From NCBI RefSeq assembly GCF_029478095.1, contig NZ_JAKOAV010000022.1:1-59708 (forward strand): a DNA stretch of 59,708 nucleotides, in the 5' to 3' direction. The stretch comes from Pelotomaculum isophthalicicum JI. GTDB lineage: Bacteria > Bacillota > Desulfotomaculia > Desulfotomaculales > Pelotomaculaceae. Numbering within the stretch: the stretch's first letter is position 1; every line of letters starts with the position of its first letter. The notes under the pieces are model-generated. The model saw nothing but the letters and a program-made list of their open reading frames with translations, made no database searches and was not told the DNA's origin. Shown here piece by piece: positions 43,038 to 51,451 of this stretch. The position numbers were made by a program, and so were the translations under genes.

Positions 43038-43772
43038 CTATATTCCCCCTAAGCTGTTGACGGGCAGTTTCAGGTACGATGCCAGATATAAAAAATCTTC
43101 CCGCCTGTTAATAAGTAAAGCCATTGCTATTATGTATTTGCGGCCTCTCTCTAAAGTTTTTCGGCCAATGCCGGTTATTTCCCCTAATTCTACCAGGGGG
43201 AGCTTCTTATTATCCATGAATTTTTTAAACAGACTGCTCTCTTTCGCCAATTCCCAAGCGGCAAGCATTAATGAACGGCGCGTATCACGGTGGCGTGGCG
43301 AACATTTAACCAAGTCTTCAAACGAAACCCCGTACATATTCAATAAATCTTCAAATTCTTTTATTTCTTCTTCACGCTCTCTTGCGGCTTCCTCTTCTAA
43401 AAAAATTTCCCATGACTTAGCGAATTCGACATTGTTTATGCCATCTTCCTGCAGCGATAGTTGAGTTATAAAAAACTTAGCATTCTTGTTTTCGCGCCGG
43501 TAATGGTCGACAAGCCGGCTTTTCATAACATTTCTGGAATAAGCAAGAAAAGGAACTCCGAAATCATTACAAAAACGATCGATAGCTTCATTAAAAGCAA
43601 TCAACCCTATAGCTAACTCGTCATCTCTGCCCCATTCCAGGTTCTTCCCGGTAAACTTGCAAACTACTTTATAAATAAATGGCTTACAGCTTTCCAAAAA
43701 GTTTTCTCTGGCCAAACTGTCACCATGTTTTATTTTTTTTATTTCAGCCTCAGTATCCTGTACAGGAAACAA
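43038..43772 (-). CDS. sigI: RNA polymerase sigma factor SigI
   Basis: 244 residues, TTG start with AAGGGGAGTG before it. Region 2 is seen in NFLESCKPFIYKVVCKFTGK, DELAIGLIAFNEAID and FLAYSRNVMKSRLVDHYR. The C-terminal part, LVELGEITGIGRKTLERGRKY and MALLINRREDFLYLASYLK, is diagnostic of SigI. In bacilli SigI answers heat and wall stress; in Clostridium thermocellum several SigI/RsgI pairs turn on cellulosome genes. The nearby cohesin-dockerin genes make a similar role conceivable here. A possible autogenous promoter lies just upstream. Confidence 0.9.
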   Translation of the reverse strand: MFPVQDTEAEIKKIKHGDSLARENFLESCKPFIYKVVCKFTGKNLEWGRDDELAIGLIAFNEAIDRFCNDFGVPFLAYSRNVMKSRLVDHYRRENKNAKFFITQLSLQEDGINNVEFAKSWEIFLEEEAAREREEEIKEFEDLLNMYGVSFEDLVKCSPRHRDTRRSLMLAAWELAKESSLFKKFMDNKKLPLVELGEITGIGRKTLERGRKYIIAMALLINRREDFLYLASYLKLPVNSLGGI

Positions 43773-43867
43773 GTTTTCACTCCCCTTCCAAACCGGCAGA
43801 CCACCTCTTTCAATAATAATAATAAAGCAGTGACCCGGGGGGCATCGACCGTTCCTTATTATTTAAA

Positions 43868-43896
43868 TACGATAAGTCAGAAGTGATTGTGGGGGT
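43868..43896 (-). promoter_or_regulatory. candidate SigI-type promoter before sigI
   Basis: On the minus strand ACCCCCACAA (starting at 43896) is followed 15 bases later by CGTA (43871-43868). SigI promoters are described as a C-rich -35 with A residues and a CGWA -10. Spacing and position fit autoregulation, but I have no alignment to support it. Confidence 0.35.
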
Positions 43897-43942
43897 AAAA
43901 AATAAAATTGGGCAGGGGGGGTACCTCTGCCCATATTTTATT
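43897..43942 (-). terminator. intrinsic terminator of the Fe-S/GTPase/ABC unit
   Basis: Read on the minus strand, TGGGCAG pairs with CTGCCCA, extended by AT pairs, and is followed by AATTTTATTTTTT. It ends the three-gene minus-strand unit just before the sigI promoter. Confidence 0.75.
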
Positions 43943-43997
43943 TGCCGTAGTATCTATATTTAGTTTAATTATACAACACTATGGTAGAATGGGGAAA

Positions 43998-44645
43998 CTA
44001 ATCTTTTGAGGCTAAAATTCTGATATCTTCGATCCGGACATGGAAACCTTCACTTTTTTCCAAAACCATATTAACCAGGCCGGTATGATTCAGGTTCATC
44101 ATGCAAAACCCCGGCAGGAAGGTCGCTCTGCAACCTAAAGCAGGTTCTTTGCTGATATTGCCGGCAATACCTTCAAACCCAATCATATGGTAGGCGATTA
44201 CATCCTTAGCTTCCCGATCCCTTGAATACAAAGGACCGACTACCCAGGTATATAATAGGCCGGTTACCGGCTCGGCTTCAATTACAGAAAGAACATGCGG
44301 CACCGGACAACCTGCTCCCATTGGTCTCCCGAGCACATAGTCACCTTTTTTGATGTCCATTTTTTCCACTAGATCGCTTCGAAAAGGCAGGACGATTTTC
44401 CGGGCAGATCTTTCACCGGGCAAAGGGCTAAGGATGAAATCATATGGATGACCTAGAATATCATGCCCCGGATAAACTGCTTCTTTTTCCAAATCATTAT
44501 TGCAAAAAGTAGGTTCCTGGTAATATGGACAGTTGTCATAAACCTTTTGGCCATTGCCAACCAACCGGAGGAAGCTCTTACAATTGGTTTCCCCGCAAAG
44601 GCCGCAGTTTTTACCTGGTGGAAGCCAGTATTGCATCTCACTCAC
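43998..44645 (-). CDS. protein with N-terminal Fe-S (ASKHA-free, RnfB-type Cys) domain, function unknown
   Basis: 215 residues. The start holds CGLCGETNCKSF and later NCPYY, a four-Cys pattern of the kind that binds one 4Fe-4S cluster in RnfB and related proteins. The rest (about 60-215) has a beta-rich look with LPFRSDLVEKMDIKKGDYV and GRPMGAGCPVPHVLSV, and two further Cys near the end. I do not recognise a defined function. It overlaps the GTPase gene by eight bases and belongs to the ABC-GTPase-Fe-S trio, so it may receive a metal or cluster from those proteins. Confidence 0.65.
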   Translation of the reverse strand: MSEMQYWLPPGKNCGLCGETNCKSFLRLVGNGQKVYDNCPYYQEPTFCNNDLEKEAVYPGHDILGHPYDFILSPLPGERSARKIVLPFRSDLVEKMDIKKGDYVLGRPMGAGCPVPHVLSVIEAEPVTGLLYTWVVGPLYSRDREAKDVIAYHMIGFEGIAGNISKEPALGCRATFLPGFCMMNLNHTGLVNMVLEKSEGFHVRIEDIRILASKD

Positions 44646-45348
44646 CCCGATAAAGGTATTCGGCGATTTGACCGTCCAATTTTTTTATGACGCCAAAGTG
44701 GTGTTTCCAGCCGATCTCTTTCTTGCCCACACATATCGTACAGGTTCCGATAGGTGGATTTCCCTTAAGATAAAGCTTTTCCGAATCAATATCTTCTGAC
44801 TGCTTGATTAGTTCATACAAACGGTGCAAAGAGGTACCTTGCAAGGCGTTAGTTTCAATCAGAATTAGATTCGGATGCACGTCTTTTATTTTTTGGATTA
44901 AGACTTCTCGCTCAGCCTGGCTGACCAGATCTATTTTAGTGACAACGGCGATGTCGGCGAGGCTAACCATGGCGCCCATTTTTTCAGGAGCGTGAATCCC
45001 GGATATGGAACTCAGGACAATTATCCCCAGGCCTTGATTTAAATAAGGAGAGCAGCGTAGACACAAACCCGCGCTTTCCACGATAAACAGGTCCGCATGC
45101 TTGCTTTCCGCCCATTCAACAGCGTCTCCAAGTACCATCACCCCGGCGTGGTCTGGACATAGGTCGCCGGAATATATCTTCTTCGTCAGAATTTTGAATT
45201 CCCTGCCCAGTTCAATGTCCTCATAAGCTTTCACCACGTCGATTTTTAAGAAGGCAATTGTCATCTCATCTTTAAATCTTCTTACGATTTGTTTGGTAAG
45301 GGAAGTTTTGCCAGCTGAGGGGGGGCCAGCTATTACCAAAAGTTTCAA
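44638..45348 (-). CDS. SIMIBI-class GTPase (HypB/UreG-like)
   Basis: About 236 residues from TTG 45348 (MKLLVIAGPPSAGKTS), chosen because GGAGG lies eight bases before it. P-loop GPPSAGKTS, Walker-B-like LFIVESAGLC, and base-recognition TKID mark a GTPase related to metallochaperones HypB, UreG and CooC. Cysteines in SAGLCLRCSP and GTCTICVGKKE could bind metal. Such enzymes load nickel or another metal into a target; here the Fe-S protein encoded next is a possible target. Gene order and overlap suggest one unit with the ABC ATPase. Confidence 0.75.
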   Translation of the reverse strand: MKLLVIAGPPSAGKTSLTKQIVRRFKDEMTIAFLKIDVVKAYEDIELGREFKILTKKIYSGDLCPDHAGVMVLGDAVEWAESKHADLFIVESAGLCLRCSPYLNQGLGIIVLSSISGIHAPEKMGAMVSLADIAVVTKIDLVSQAEREVLIQKIKDVHPNLILIETNALQGTSLHRLYELIKQSEDIDSEKLYLKGNPPIGTCTICVGKKEIGWKHHFGVIKKLDGQIAEYLYRGE

Positions 45349-45367
45349 GAAAACACCTCCAAGTAAT

Positions 45368-46147
45368 TCAAGCAAAGCTAACATTAATCAGGTCTTTGGT
45401 AATTTCGTCTCCCGCTCTTAACTTTTCCCTGATAAATCCAACCTGCTTATCTAGTTCCAAAAGATTCGCGGCAGCTTTGGTTTCAAACTCATTCTGACTA
45501 AGAACTTTTTTTACCGCGCCGTTTTCCATTATAATTCTTTTTTTTGATAAAAGGGCAATCACTGGATCATGGGTGACAAAAATAATTATTTTAGAAGTGT
45601 TTTTGATAATGTCAATTACTTCTTGTTTGAATATGCCGGCGTTTTCGATCTCGTCCAGTAGAATGATTGGAGCCGCGCCGATCAATATAGCGTCGGCAAT
45701 TAAAAGGGACCTTGTTTGCCCGCCTGACAGGACGGTAACTCTTGTTTCTCTGTCAATTTTTTCACCGGTGAATTTGTTGGCCAAGTCAATAGTTTCCATG
45801 ATTACCCTGTCGTCAGAAATCTTCCTGGCTCTGGCGTGAATCTTTAAAAATTCTACCGTGCTTAAATCGGTAAAACATTTTGTATTTTGAGTGATCATAG
45901 CTATAGGTTTCATGGCAGGGTTGTATCTTATTTCGTCGGACGGAGTTTTCCCATTAATTAATATACATCGCCCGGTTGAGGTGTCTCCTTGGGCCAGCAG
46001 TTCAATGTCAGAAATAAAAGCGGTTTTTCCGCTTCCTGTCGGGCCGACTATGGATACTGTCTCACCGGCTGTTAAAGTCAGGTATTGGTAACTCTCCTTG
46101 CCTCCTCTTTTATCCAGACCTGGAAGAATTGTAATTGTATTTATCAT
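45368..46147 (-). CDS. stand-alone ABC-type ATPase
   Basis: 259 residues. Walker A GPTGSGKTA, signature VLSGGQTRSL, Walker B PIILLDEIENAG and switch His in VTHDP are all present. DEIENAG replaces the usual DEPT.G. No membrane partner is encoded nearby, so it may be a soluble ATPase or work with a distant permease. It is first in the minus-strand unit, ending 19 bases before the GTPase start. Confidence 0.75.
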   Translation of the reverse strand: MINTITILPGLDKRGGKESYQYLTLTAGETVSIVGPTGSGKTAFISDIELLAQGDTSTGRCILINGKTPSDEIRYNPAMKPIAMITQNTKCFTDLSTVEFLKIHARARKISDDRVIMETIDLANKFTGEKIDRETRVTVLSGGQTRSLLIADAILIGAAPIILLDEIENAGIFKQEVIDIIKNTSKIIIFVTHDPVIALLSKKRIIMENGAVKKVLSQNEFETKAAANLLELDKQVGFIREKLRAGDEITKDLINVSFA

Positions 46148-46565
46148 ATCCTGCCTCCTATTAGTCTTTTTTACTATTACACCGCAATTTTATCCATATA
46201 TAATATTAAACGGTTAGTAGGTTTGCATATGCAGATCTTATTATTTTATATGATTAGTTAATGTTAATAAAGTAATAGTCTTGCAATGATAGTAAATAAA
46301 GGATAATGATTGTGAGCATGAAAACCTTGGTATTGTAAATTACATCTTTATTATAATTTTATTAAGTATTTTTTAAATATTAACAGTAAACGTATAATAC
46401 AAGTATTAAAATATATTGAGATATATTATGAAAATAATTACAAAGAATTTTCTGCGTTTGGATTATACCGGTCTAATGTTGCATATACCTATCCTAGAAA
46501 AAATAACAGGCAAGCTTGAATAGGCATATACCAAAAATCTTAGCACGGGGTGATGAAAACTGCAG
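46148..46565. other. AT-rich divergent intergenic region
   Basis: This lies between divergent genes and should hold promoters for both. A TATAAT at 46393 on the + strand has only a weak -35. One short frame, 46428-46523 (31 codons, MKIITKNFLRLDYTGLMLH and on), has a poor ribosome site (GAG seven bases before) and no recognisable relative, so it is noted but not called as a gene. Confidence 0.4.
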
Positions 46566-47810
46566 TTGCGATTAAACAGCGGTTGGCTGGCACTGGTTTT
46601 TCTAGCCGGCGTCTTTAGCTTGCTCTACCTCTGGTTTACCCTTTTCCCCGGGCGGGCGGTCCCGGAAGCAGGTTATTACTTTAGCGCTGAACAAGTGAAC
46701 CAAGGCCGTCAATATAATATGAGCCTGAGACTGGTCTATATCTGCAGCTTTCTGGTGGAAGTGTCATTTTTACTATGGCTTGTGTTAAGCAGCCGGGTAG
46801 TAGACCTTGCACGCTGGGTCCAACGGGCGACCGGGGATAGTTATTGGGGCGGTCTTTTGCTGTTTTTTTTAATAATATGGTTGTCGTTGCAGTTTTTGAG
46901 TGTGCCTTTTAATCTTTACAGTGGTTATTTTTTGCAGCATCAATGGGGTTTTTCCACTCAAACTTTTGGAGCGTGGTGGGTTGATTATTTTAAAAGCGCC
47001 GGATTAGGTTTGTTCCTGTCCATTGTGGGAGTTGTTTTATTGTTCTGGGCTATCAATCGCTGGCCCGGTACCTGGTGGTTGGCCTGTGCAGCTTTTGTTT
47101 CGCTCTGGTTTGTCATACAAACTTTTTTCTGGCCGGTGGTAATCGCGCCTCTTTTCAACCGGTTTACGCCGTCCAAAGACCCGGCGGTACTTTCCATGGT
47201 CCATGAATTGTCCGAAAAAGCCCGGCTGCCGGTGAGTCAAGTGTTGATAATGGACGCCAGCCGGCGCACCACAAAGGCCAATGCTTATTTTGCCGGTTTG
47301 GGGCGGACGAAGCGCATTGTATTATATGATACTCTCTTGGCTGATTACCCGCTTGATGAGGTTAAAGCCGTGGTAGCTCACGAAATGGCTCATTGGAACC
47401 GGGGCCATATCATCCGGGGACTGGCCCTGGGCATACTAGGCAACTTTTTCCTTTGGGGCATCTTGTTTGTATTGTTACGGTCATCAGTAACTCAATTCAC
47501 ACGTTACCCGCCGCATGTTTTGGCGCTCATCCTGTTATTCTTTTTACTGGCTTCTTTTGCCGGAACTCCGTTGCAAAACTATTTTTCCAGGGGTATGGAA
47601 GTGGAGGCGGACCAAGTTGCGGTGTCTTTGACCGGAGATGTTCCCGCCGCGCTCCGGCTTCAGGTGGACTTGGCCGCCAGGAATTTATCCGACGTGGCGC
47701 CCTCCGCTTTTATGCACTGGTTCAGCTACAGTCATCCTTCTGCTCTAAACCGGATCAAACTCATACAGCATGCTGGTGATGATAGTCTATCCTCAAATTT
47801 ATCGAGGTAA
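46566..47810 (+). CDS. M48-family membrane zinc protease (Ste24/CAAX protease type)
   Basis: 414 residues, TTG start with GGGGTGATG upstream. Several transmembrane helices in the first half (residues about 5-25, 55-78, 95-115, 145-165, 170-195). The zinc site is HEMAH at His272-His276, with a downstream EVEADQVA supplying the third ligand. PFNLYSGYFLQHQWGFSTQ is the conserved N-terminal signature of Ste24 proteases. In eukaryotes these clip CAAX proteins; in bacteria they act in membrane-protein quality control. Monocistronic by context. Confidence 0.85.
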   Translation: MRLNSGWLALVFLAGVFSLLYLWFTLFPGRAVPEAGYYFSAEQVNQGRQYNMSLRLVYICSFLVEVSFLLWLVLSSRVVDLARWVQRATGDSYWGGLLLFFLIIWLSLQFLSVPFNLYSGYFLQHQWGFSTQTFGAWWVDYFKSAGLGLFLSIVGVVLLFWAINRWPGTWWLACAAFVSLWFVIQTFFWPVVIAPLFNRFTPSKDPAVLSMVHELSEKARLPVSQVLIMDASRRTTKANAYFAGLGRTKRIVLYDTLLADYPLDEVKAVVAHEMAHWNRGHIIRGLALGILGNFFLWGILFVLLRSSVTQFTRYPPHVLALILLFFLLASFAGTPLQNYFSRGMEVEADQVAVSLTGDVPAALRLQVDLAARNLSDVAPSAFMHWFSYSHPSALNRIKLIQHAGDDSLSSNLSR

Positions 47811-47937
47811 TAATTGACTTTTTTTTGCTTTATTGTCGTGTTATAATGCTATATGGCGGTTTTTTAACCATCTGGTTATTTTTATATAAATCAAATACTT
47901 TTCCACGGAAATTTCTAAACGTGAGAGGAGAACTACT

Positions 47938-48033
47938 GTGCATCAGATTAAAGTTGGTATAATTGGCGGCGGTCAGGGAGGGACATCTATCTTGGATGTC
48001 CTGTCTTCTTTAGAGGAAGCTGAAGTTGCATAG
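47938..48033 (+). pseudogene. fragment of a Rossmann-fold signalling gene
   Basis: GTG 47938 has a good GAGAGGAG before it and encodes HQIKVGIIGGGQGGTSILDV and SSLEEAEVA, then TAG. This is the first 31 residues of a protein like the intact one at 49150 ([16 protein letters not shown]). Everything after the first beta-alpha-beta unit is gone. It is probably the stump of a second Rossmann-MCP gene. Confidence 0.65.
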
Positions 48034-48088
48034 AAAAGGCTATGACGGTAATTAAAATATTATTAACTAACGATAAAAGGAAATGCTT

Positions 48089-48724
48089 ATGATCCAAGTC
48101 AACCTTAAACGGCTTTTATCAAAAAAAGAAGTATCCGCTCTCATAGATGAAGCTACGTGTTTAATTAATAGCCCGCTTATGATCAAGGATTTAGACGGCA
48201 GGGTGCTTCTAGGTGATGTCGGTAAAGACGATTTACTCAAACATCCTATAAGTATTGGAGACAAAGTAATCGGTTGGGTGTTTGGAGGGGAGAAGGCAAA
48301 TGTTTTAGCCTCGTTGCTTTCACATCTGGCAACTGTAGAGTACGATAAAAAGATTCTTGGCCGTGAGACCCTGGAAAAATACAAGGAAATAACGCTTATA
48401 TATGACAGCGCGGAAAAACTGGCCGCAAGCCTTGATCCTAAAGAAGTCGCTCAATTAGTAGTTGATGAGGTAAAGAAAGTAATTAAAGCGGACTATGTCT
48501 CCATAATGCTCATGAACGAAGAAACAAGTATATTTGAAATATTAGCCGCGGCAGGGAAGGAATATTACCCCAAAGTTAGTCTCAGAGCAGGAGAAGGGAT
48601 TGTGGGTTGTGTTGTGCTAACAGGGAAGGCAGAGATAGTAAACGACGTCTTTTCTGACTCAAGATATGTTGTTAGAGTTTATTATGATAAATTGTTTGAA
48701 GCGGGTGACAATGGAAATGCCTAA
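48089..48724 (+). CDS. GAF-domain sensor protein, C-terminally truncated
   Basis: About 211 residues (ATG 48089; AAAAGGAA eight bases before; an ATG at 48083 is too close). Residues about 1-95 are a sensor-like domain with VLLGDVGKDDLLKHPI. Residues about 105-205 are a GAF domain (LAASLDPKEVAQLVVDEV, ADYVSIMLMNEET, RAGEGIVGCVVLTGK). It stops at VYYDKLFEAGDNGNA, before the last strands of the GAF fold, so the gene has probably lost its end. It overlaps the receiver remnant that follows. Confidence 0.6.
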   Translation: MIQVNLKRLLSKKEVSALIDEATCLINSPLMIKDLDGRVLLGDVGKDDLLKHPISIGDKVIGWVFGGEKANVLASLLSHLATVEYDKKILGRETLEKYKEITLIYDSAEKLAASLDPKEVAQLVVDEVKKVIKADYVSIMLMNEETSIFEILAAAGKEYYPKVSLRAGEGIVGCVVLTGKAEIVNDVFSDSRYVVRVYYDKLFEAGDNGNA

Positions 48725-49084
48725 AGTGTTGATAGTAGATGATGAACCACATATCCGGATCCTATTGGAACAAACTCTGGAGGAACTTGAGGATGAAGGT
48801 GTTGAGTTGCTTTTTGCGGTTAATGGAAAAGATGCCCTTGAAAAGGAGAAAGACCCGAACTTGTTTTTCTAGATGTGATGATGCCGGTAATGAACGGGTT
48901 TGAGGTATGCGACATTGTCAAGAACGAGTTAAAATTTATAGATATTTATATTGTTATGCTCACAGCTAAGGGACAGTAATTTGACAAACAGAAAGGAAAA
49001 GAAGTTGGCGCCGACATATATATGACAAAACCGTTTAATCCTGACAGTATAGTTGAAAAAGCCAGGGAAGTGTTGGAAATTTAG
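48711..49084 (+). pseudogene. CheY-like receiver gene with frameshift and stop
   Basis: ATG 48711 starts MPKVLIVDDEPHIRILLE-like sequence (DD pair intact). One base is missing near 48858, giving TAG at 48870. In the other frame the protein continues LVFLDVMMPVMNGFEVCDIV (phospho-Asp), runs to LTAKGQ, meets TAA at 48978, and resumes as FDKQKGKEVGADIYMTKPFN (the conserved Lys) to the final stop. All active-site residues can be recognised, so the decay looks recent. Confidence 0.8.
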
Positions 49085-49149
49085 TACGATGACATACTTT
49101 AACTTAATGTGCATAAAAGGGTTAAATATTTTTATCGGAGGTCAATGAT

Positions 49150-49812
49150 ATGAATATTTTAATCGTTGGCGGCGGTAATGGCGGTGTCGCAATGATCGAA
49201 TGTTTAAATGGAATGAGCGATGTGAAAATTGTTGGTGTCGTTGATGTTAAGGAAGATGCCCCGGCTTTAGTACTGGCAAAGAAATTAAATATTAGGACGA
49301 TAACTGATTTAAAGGAAGCCCTCCGGATTCCTTCACTGGATATTGTTTTAGATGTTACCAACAGTGAGAAAGCTCGTCAAATGATTAATGAACTGAAACC
49401 AGACAGTGTTCATGTTGCTGACCCAATAATCTCCAAACTGTTATATTTGATGGCATCTGACAGGGAAAAGGTTAACATTAATATCCAGGAACAAATTAAA
49501 TTTATGAATGGGATAGTAAATGAATCAAAGAGCAATATTAATAATATTAATGAAATAATTGATTTTATTAAGAGAGTCGCCGATGATACCAAGCTGCTCA
49601 GTTTAAATGCGGCAATAGAAGCAGCCAGAGCCGGTGAGCATGGCAGGAGCTTTGGCGTGGTAGCGGCGGAAGTCCGCAAGCTTGCTGATAACAGCGCCGC
49701 GGCGGCAAAAAATATTGGGAAAGTATTAAATGATATTGAAAATTCCATCAAGGGGTTAATCGGTGGAATTGAAAAAACAGCGGTAATATCAGGATTGGAA
49801 ATCGGCAAATAG
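49150..49812 (+). CDS. soluble Rossmann-fold / MCP signalling-domain fusion
   Basis: 220 residues with GGAGGTC before the ATG. Residues 1-105 form a nucleotide-binding Rossmann domain ([51 protein letters not shown]). Residues about 115-215 are a shortened methyl-accepting chemotaxis signalling hairpin with the conserved tip [20 protein letters not shown] and [21 protein letters not shown]. There is no transmembrane segment, so it is a cytoplasmic receptor that might report NAD(P)H state to CheA/CheW. The MCP part is only about half the usual length. A stump of a paralogue lies at 47938. Confidence 0.75.
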   Translation: MNILIVGGGNGGVAMIECLNGMSDVKIVGVVDVKEDAPALVLAKKLNIRTITDLKEALRIPSLDIVLDVTNSEKARQMINELKPDSVHVADPIISKLLYLMASDREKVNINIQEQIKFMNGIVNESKSNINNINEIIDFIKRVADDTKLLSLNAAIEAARAGEHGRSFGVVAAEVRKLADNSAAAAKNIGKVLNDIENSIKGLIGGIEKTAVISGLEIGK

Positions 49813-49864
49813 TCAAATAGGAAGACTGTGAATTTGGACAAAAACATTATCGGGGAGAGAATCA

Positions 49865-50989
49865 GTGAACACATCTAACCGGATTATCGAAGAGTTTTTG
49901 GAACTGGTGCAGGTCGACAGTGTTTCCGGTAAAGAGCGGCGGATAGCCGACCTGCTGAAGAAAAAATTGTCTGCCCTCGGGCTGGAGGTTTGGGAAGATG
50001 ACGCCGGTAAAACAGCCAAGGCTGAAGCAGGCAACATTATCGCCAGGCTGCCGGGAACAGGGGAAGGGCCGGTATTGTTGCTCAGCGCCCATATGGATAC
50101 CGTCGAGCCGGGCTGTGGAGTCCGGCCAAAGGTGGAAAACGGGGTAATTAGTTCCTCTGGTGAAACAATACTGGGCGCGGATGACAAAGCCGGGATTGCA
50201 GCTATTCTGGAATCGATAAGATTAGTTAAGGAAAATGGTGTTATCCACGGCGGCCTGGAGGCAGCTTTTACGATTTGGGAAGAAGGCGGCCTTTTTGGCG
50301 CTAAAAATCTTGACTATTCTCTGATCACCGCGCGGATTTGCTTCGTGCTTGACAGTGACGGACAACCAGGTACGATTGTGACAGTAGCGCCGTCACATGA
50401 CCGGATTGGCGCTACCGTCAGGGGCAGGGCGGCTCACGCCGGAATTAACCCTGAAGAAGGAGTCAACGCCATTCAAGTGGCGGCGCACGCTATTGCACAG
50501 ATGAAAGTAGGCCGGATTGATCATGAGACAACCAGTAATATAGGCATTATATCAGGTGGTAAAGCAGTTAATATAGTACCTGACAGCGTTACGATCCAGG
50601 GTGAAGCCAGAAGTCTGCGCGCCGAAAAACGGGTTTTGCAGACCGAGCATATGCGCCGGGCTATTGAGAATGCGGCGGAAAAGTTCGGAGCGCGCGCTGA
50701 TATTGTAACAGAAACAATTTATCCTGAATTCAACCTGCCGGAGGACTCTCCACCGGTTAAAATAGCTGTCGAGGCGGCTCGGAACCTCGGGCTGAAGCCC
50801 AGTTTGGTAAAAACAGGCGGCGGCAGTGACGCTAACATTTTTAACAGTAGAGGAATAGCAACAGCAGTAATCGGTATTGGTATGAAAAAAGTCCATACAA
50901 CAGATGAATATATAACAGTAGCAGATCTACTTGAAAATGCCAGGTACTTATTCGAGATTATCAAGGTGGCACAAAAAATAAAAAATTAG
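49865..50989 (+). CDS. pepT: M20-family peptidase T-like metallopeptidase
   Basis: 374 residues, GTG start. Metal-binding and catalytic motifs are in order: SAHMDTVEPG, GADDKAGIAA, WEEGGLFGA, VLDSDGQPG, and GGGSDANIFNS near the end. A central dimerisation domain contains RGRAAHAGINPEEGVNAI. The family removes N-terminal residues from tripeptides or processes other amides, using two zinc ions in the cytoplasm. The symbol is tentative; many clostridial members are annotated PepT-like. It is followed by a repeat-rich region. Confidence 0.8.
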   Translation: MNTSNRIIEEFLELVQVDSVSGKERRIADLLKKKLSALGLEVWEDDAGKTAKAEAGNIIARLPGTGEGPVLLLSAHMDTVEPGCGVRPKVENGVISSSGETILGADDKAGIAAILESIRLVKENGVIHGGLEAAFTIWEEGGLFGAKNLDYSLITARICFVLDSDGQPGTIVTVAPSHDRIGATVRGRAAHAGINPEEGVNAIQVAAHAIAQMKVGRIDHETTSNIGIISGGKAVNIVPDSVTIQGEARSLRAEKRVLQTEHMRRAIENAAEKFGARADIVTETIYPEFNLPEDSPPVKIAVEAARNLGLKPSLVKTGGGSDANIFNSRGIATAVIGIGMKKVHTTDEYITVADLLENARYLFEIIKVAQKIKN

Positions 50990-51075
50990 GAGTCAGAATT
51001 CAGGAGTCAGGATTCAGAATATTTCGGAATGATAAAGTCTTTTATTCTGACTCCTGACTCCTGACTACTGAATAC
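50989..51075. repeat. GAGTCAG repeats as an inverted pair
   Basis: GGAGTCAG and ATTCAGGAGTCAGGATTCAG-type units on the left are mirrored by CTGACTCCTGACTCCTGACT on the right, so the region can form a long imperfect hairpin. Related tracts are at 25028, 51250 and 53076. Confidence 0.7.
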
Positions 51076-51081
51076 CTGTGT

Positions 51082-51210
51082 TTAGTTCAATATCTTACCG
51101 ATCAATTCCTGGACTGTCCGGTACATAAGGGCATATTCAGCCAACAGTATCCGGGCGTCTTTTATTTTTCCACAAATGACGATACCCTTCCGCTGAGCAT
51201 ATAACCGCAT
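51082..51210 (-). CDS. mciZ: MciZ-like inhibitor of FtsZ ring formation
   Basis: A 42-residue gene on the minus strand. ATG at 51210-51208 has AAAGGGG eight bases before it. The product reads MRLYAQRKGIVICGKIKDAR and continues ILLAEYALMYRTVQELIGK. It lines up with Bacillus subtilis MciZ (40 residues): KG-V/I-V, then GK followed by a helix, then an aromatic Y/F-x-x-V stretch. MciZ is made in the mother cell during sporulation and caps FtsZ filaments. The sporulation neighbours spoIIM and dacF agree. It is bracketed by GAGTCAG repeats. No clear sigma-E promoter was found for it. Confidence 0.65.
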   Translation of the reverse strand: MRLYAQRKGIVICGKIKDARILLAEYALMYRTVQELIGKILN

Positions 51211-51249
51211 TTCTTTTTCCCCTTTCTTCGGATAGGAGTAAACACATAC

Positions 51250-51332
51250 TAGTCAGTAATCAGTAGTCAGGATAAAACAATGGCTTATTGTCCTAAAATA
51301 TTCTGAATTCTGACTCCTGACTCCTGAATACC
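51250..51332. repeat. AGTCAG repeat tract
   Basis: TAGTCAGTAATCAGTAGTCAGG at the left is mirrored by TTCTGACTCCTGACTCCTGA at the right. With 50989-51075 it flanks the mciZ-like gene. Confidence 0.65.
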
Positions 51333-51384
51333 TTCATGTTTATTATATCTATGTTGCACTGGAAAATAATATGAGAGTGAACTA

Positions 51385-51414
51385 GTCATAAAAAAAGCGG
51401 CTAACCCATAAGAA
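51385..51414 (+). promoter_or_regulatory. sigma-E-like promoter of spoIIM
   Basis: GTCATAAA (51385-51392) and CATAAGAA (51407-51414) are 14 bp apart. They match the sigma-E pattern of a KCATA -35 and CATANAAT -10. spoIIM is a sigma-E gene in B. subtilis, so motif and gene agree. Confidence 0.6.
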
Positions 51415-51451
51415 TAAGCATGGACAGGTTGGTGAGAGAGGAGGTAAGGTT

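Noticed and set aside
46428-46523. 31-codon open frame before the M48 protease gene
   Set aside because: Weak ribosome site, no recognisable relative and AT-rich surroundings; not enough to call a gene.
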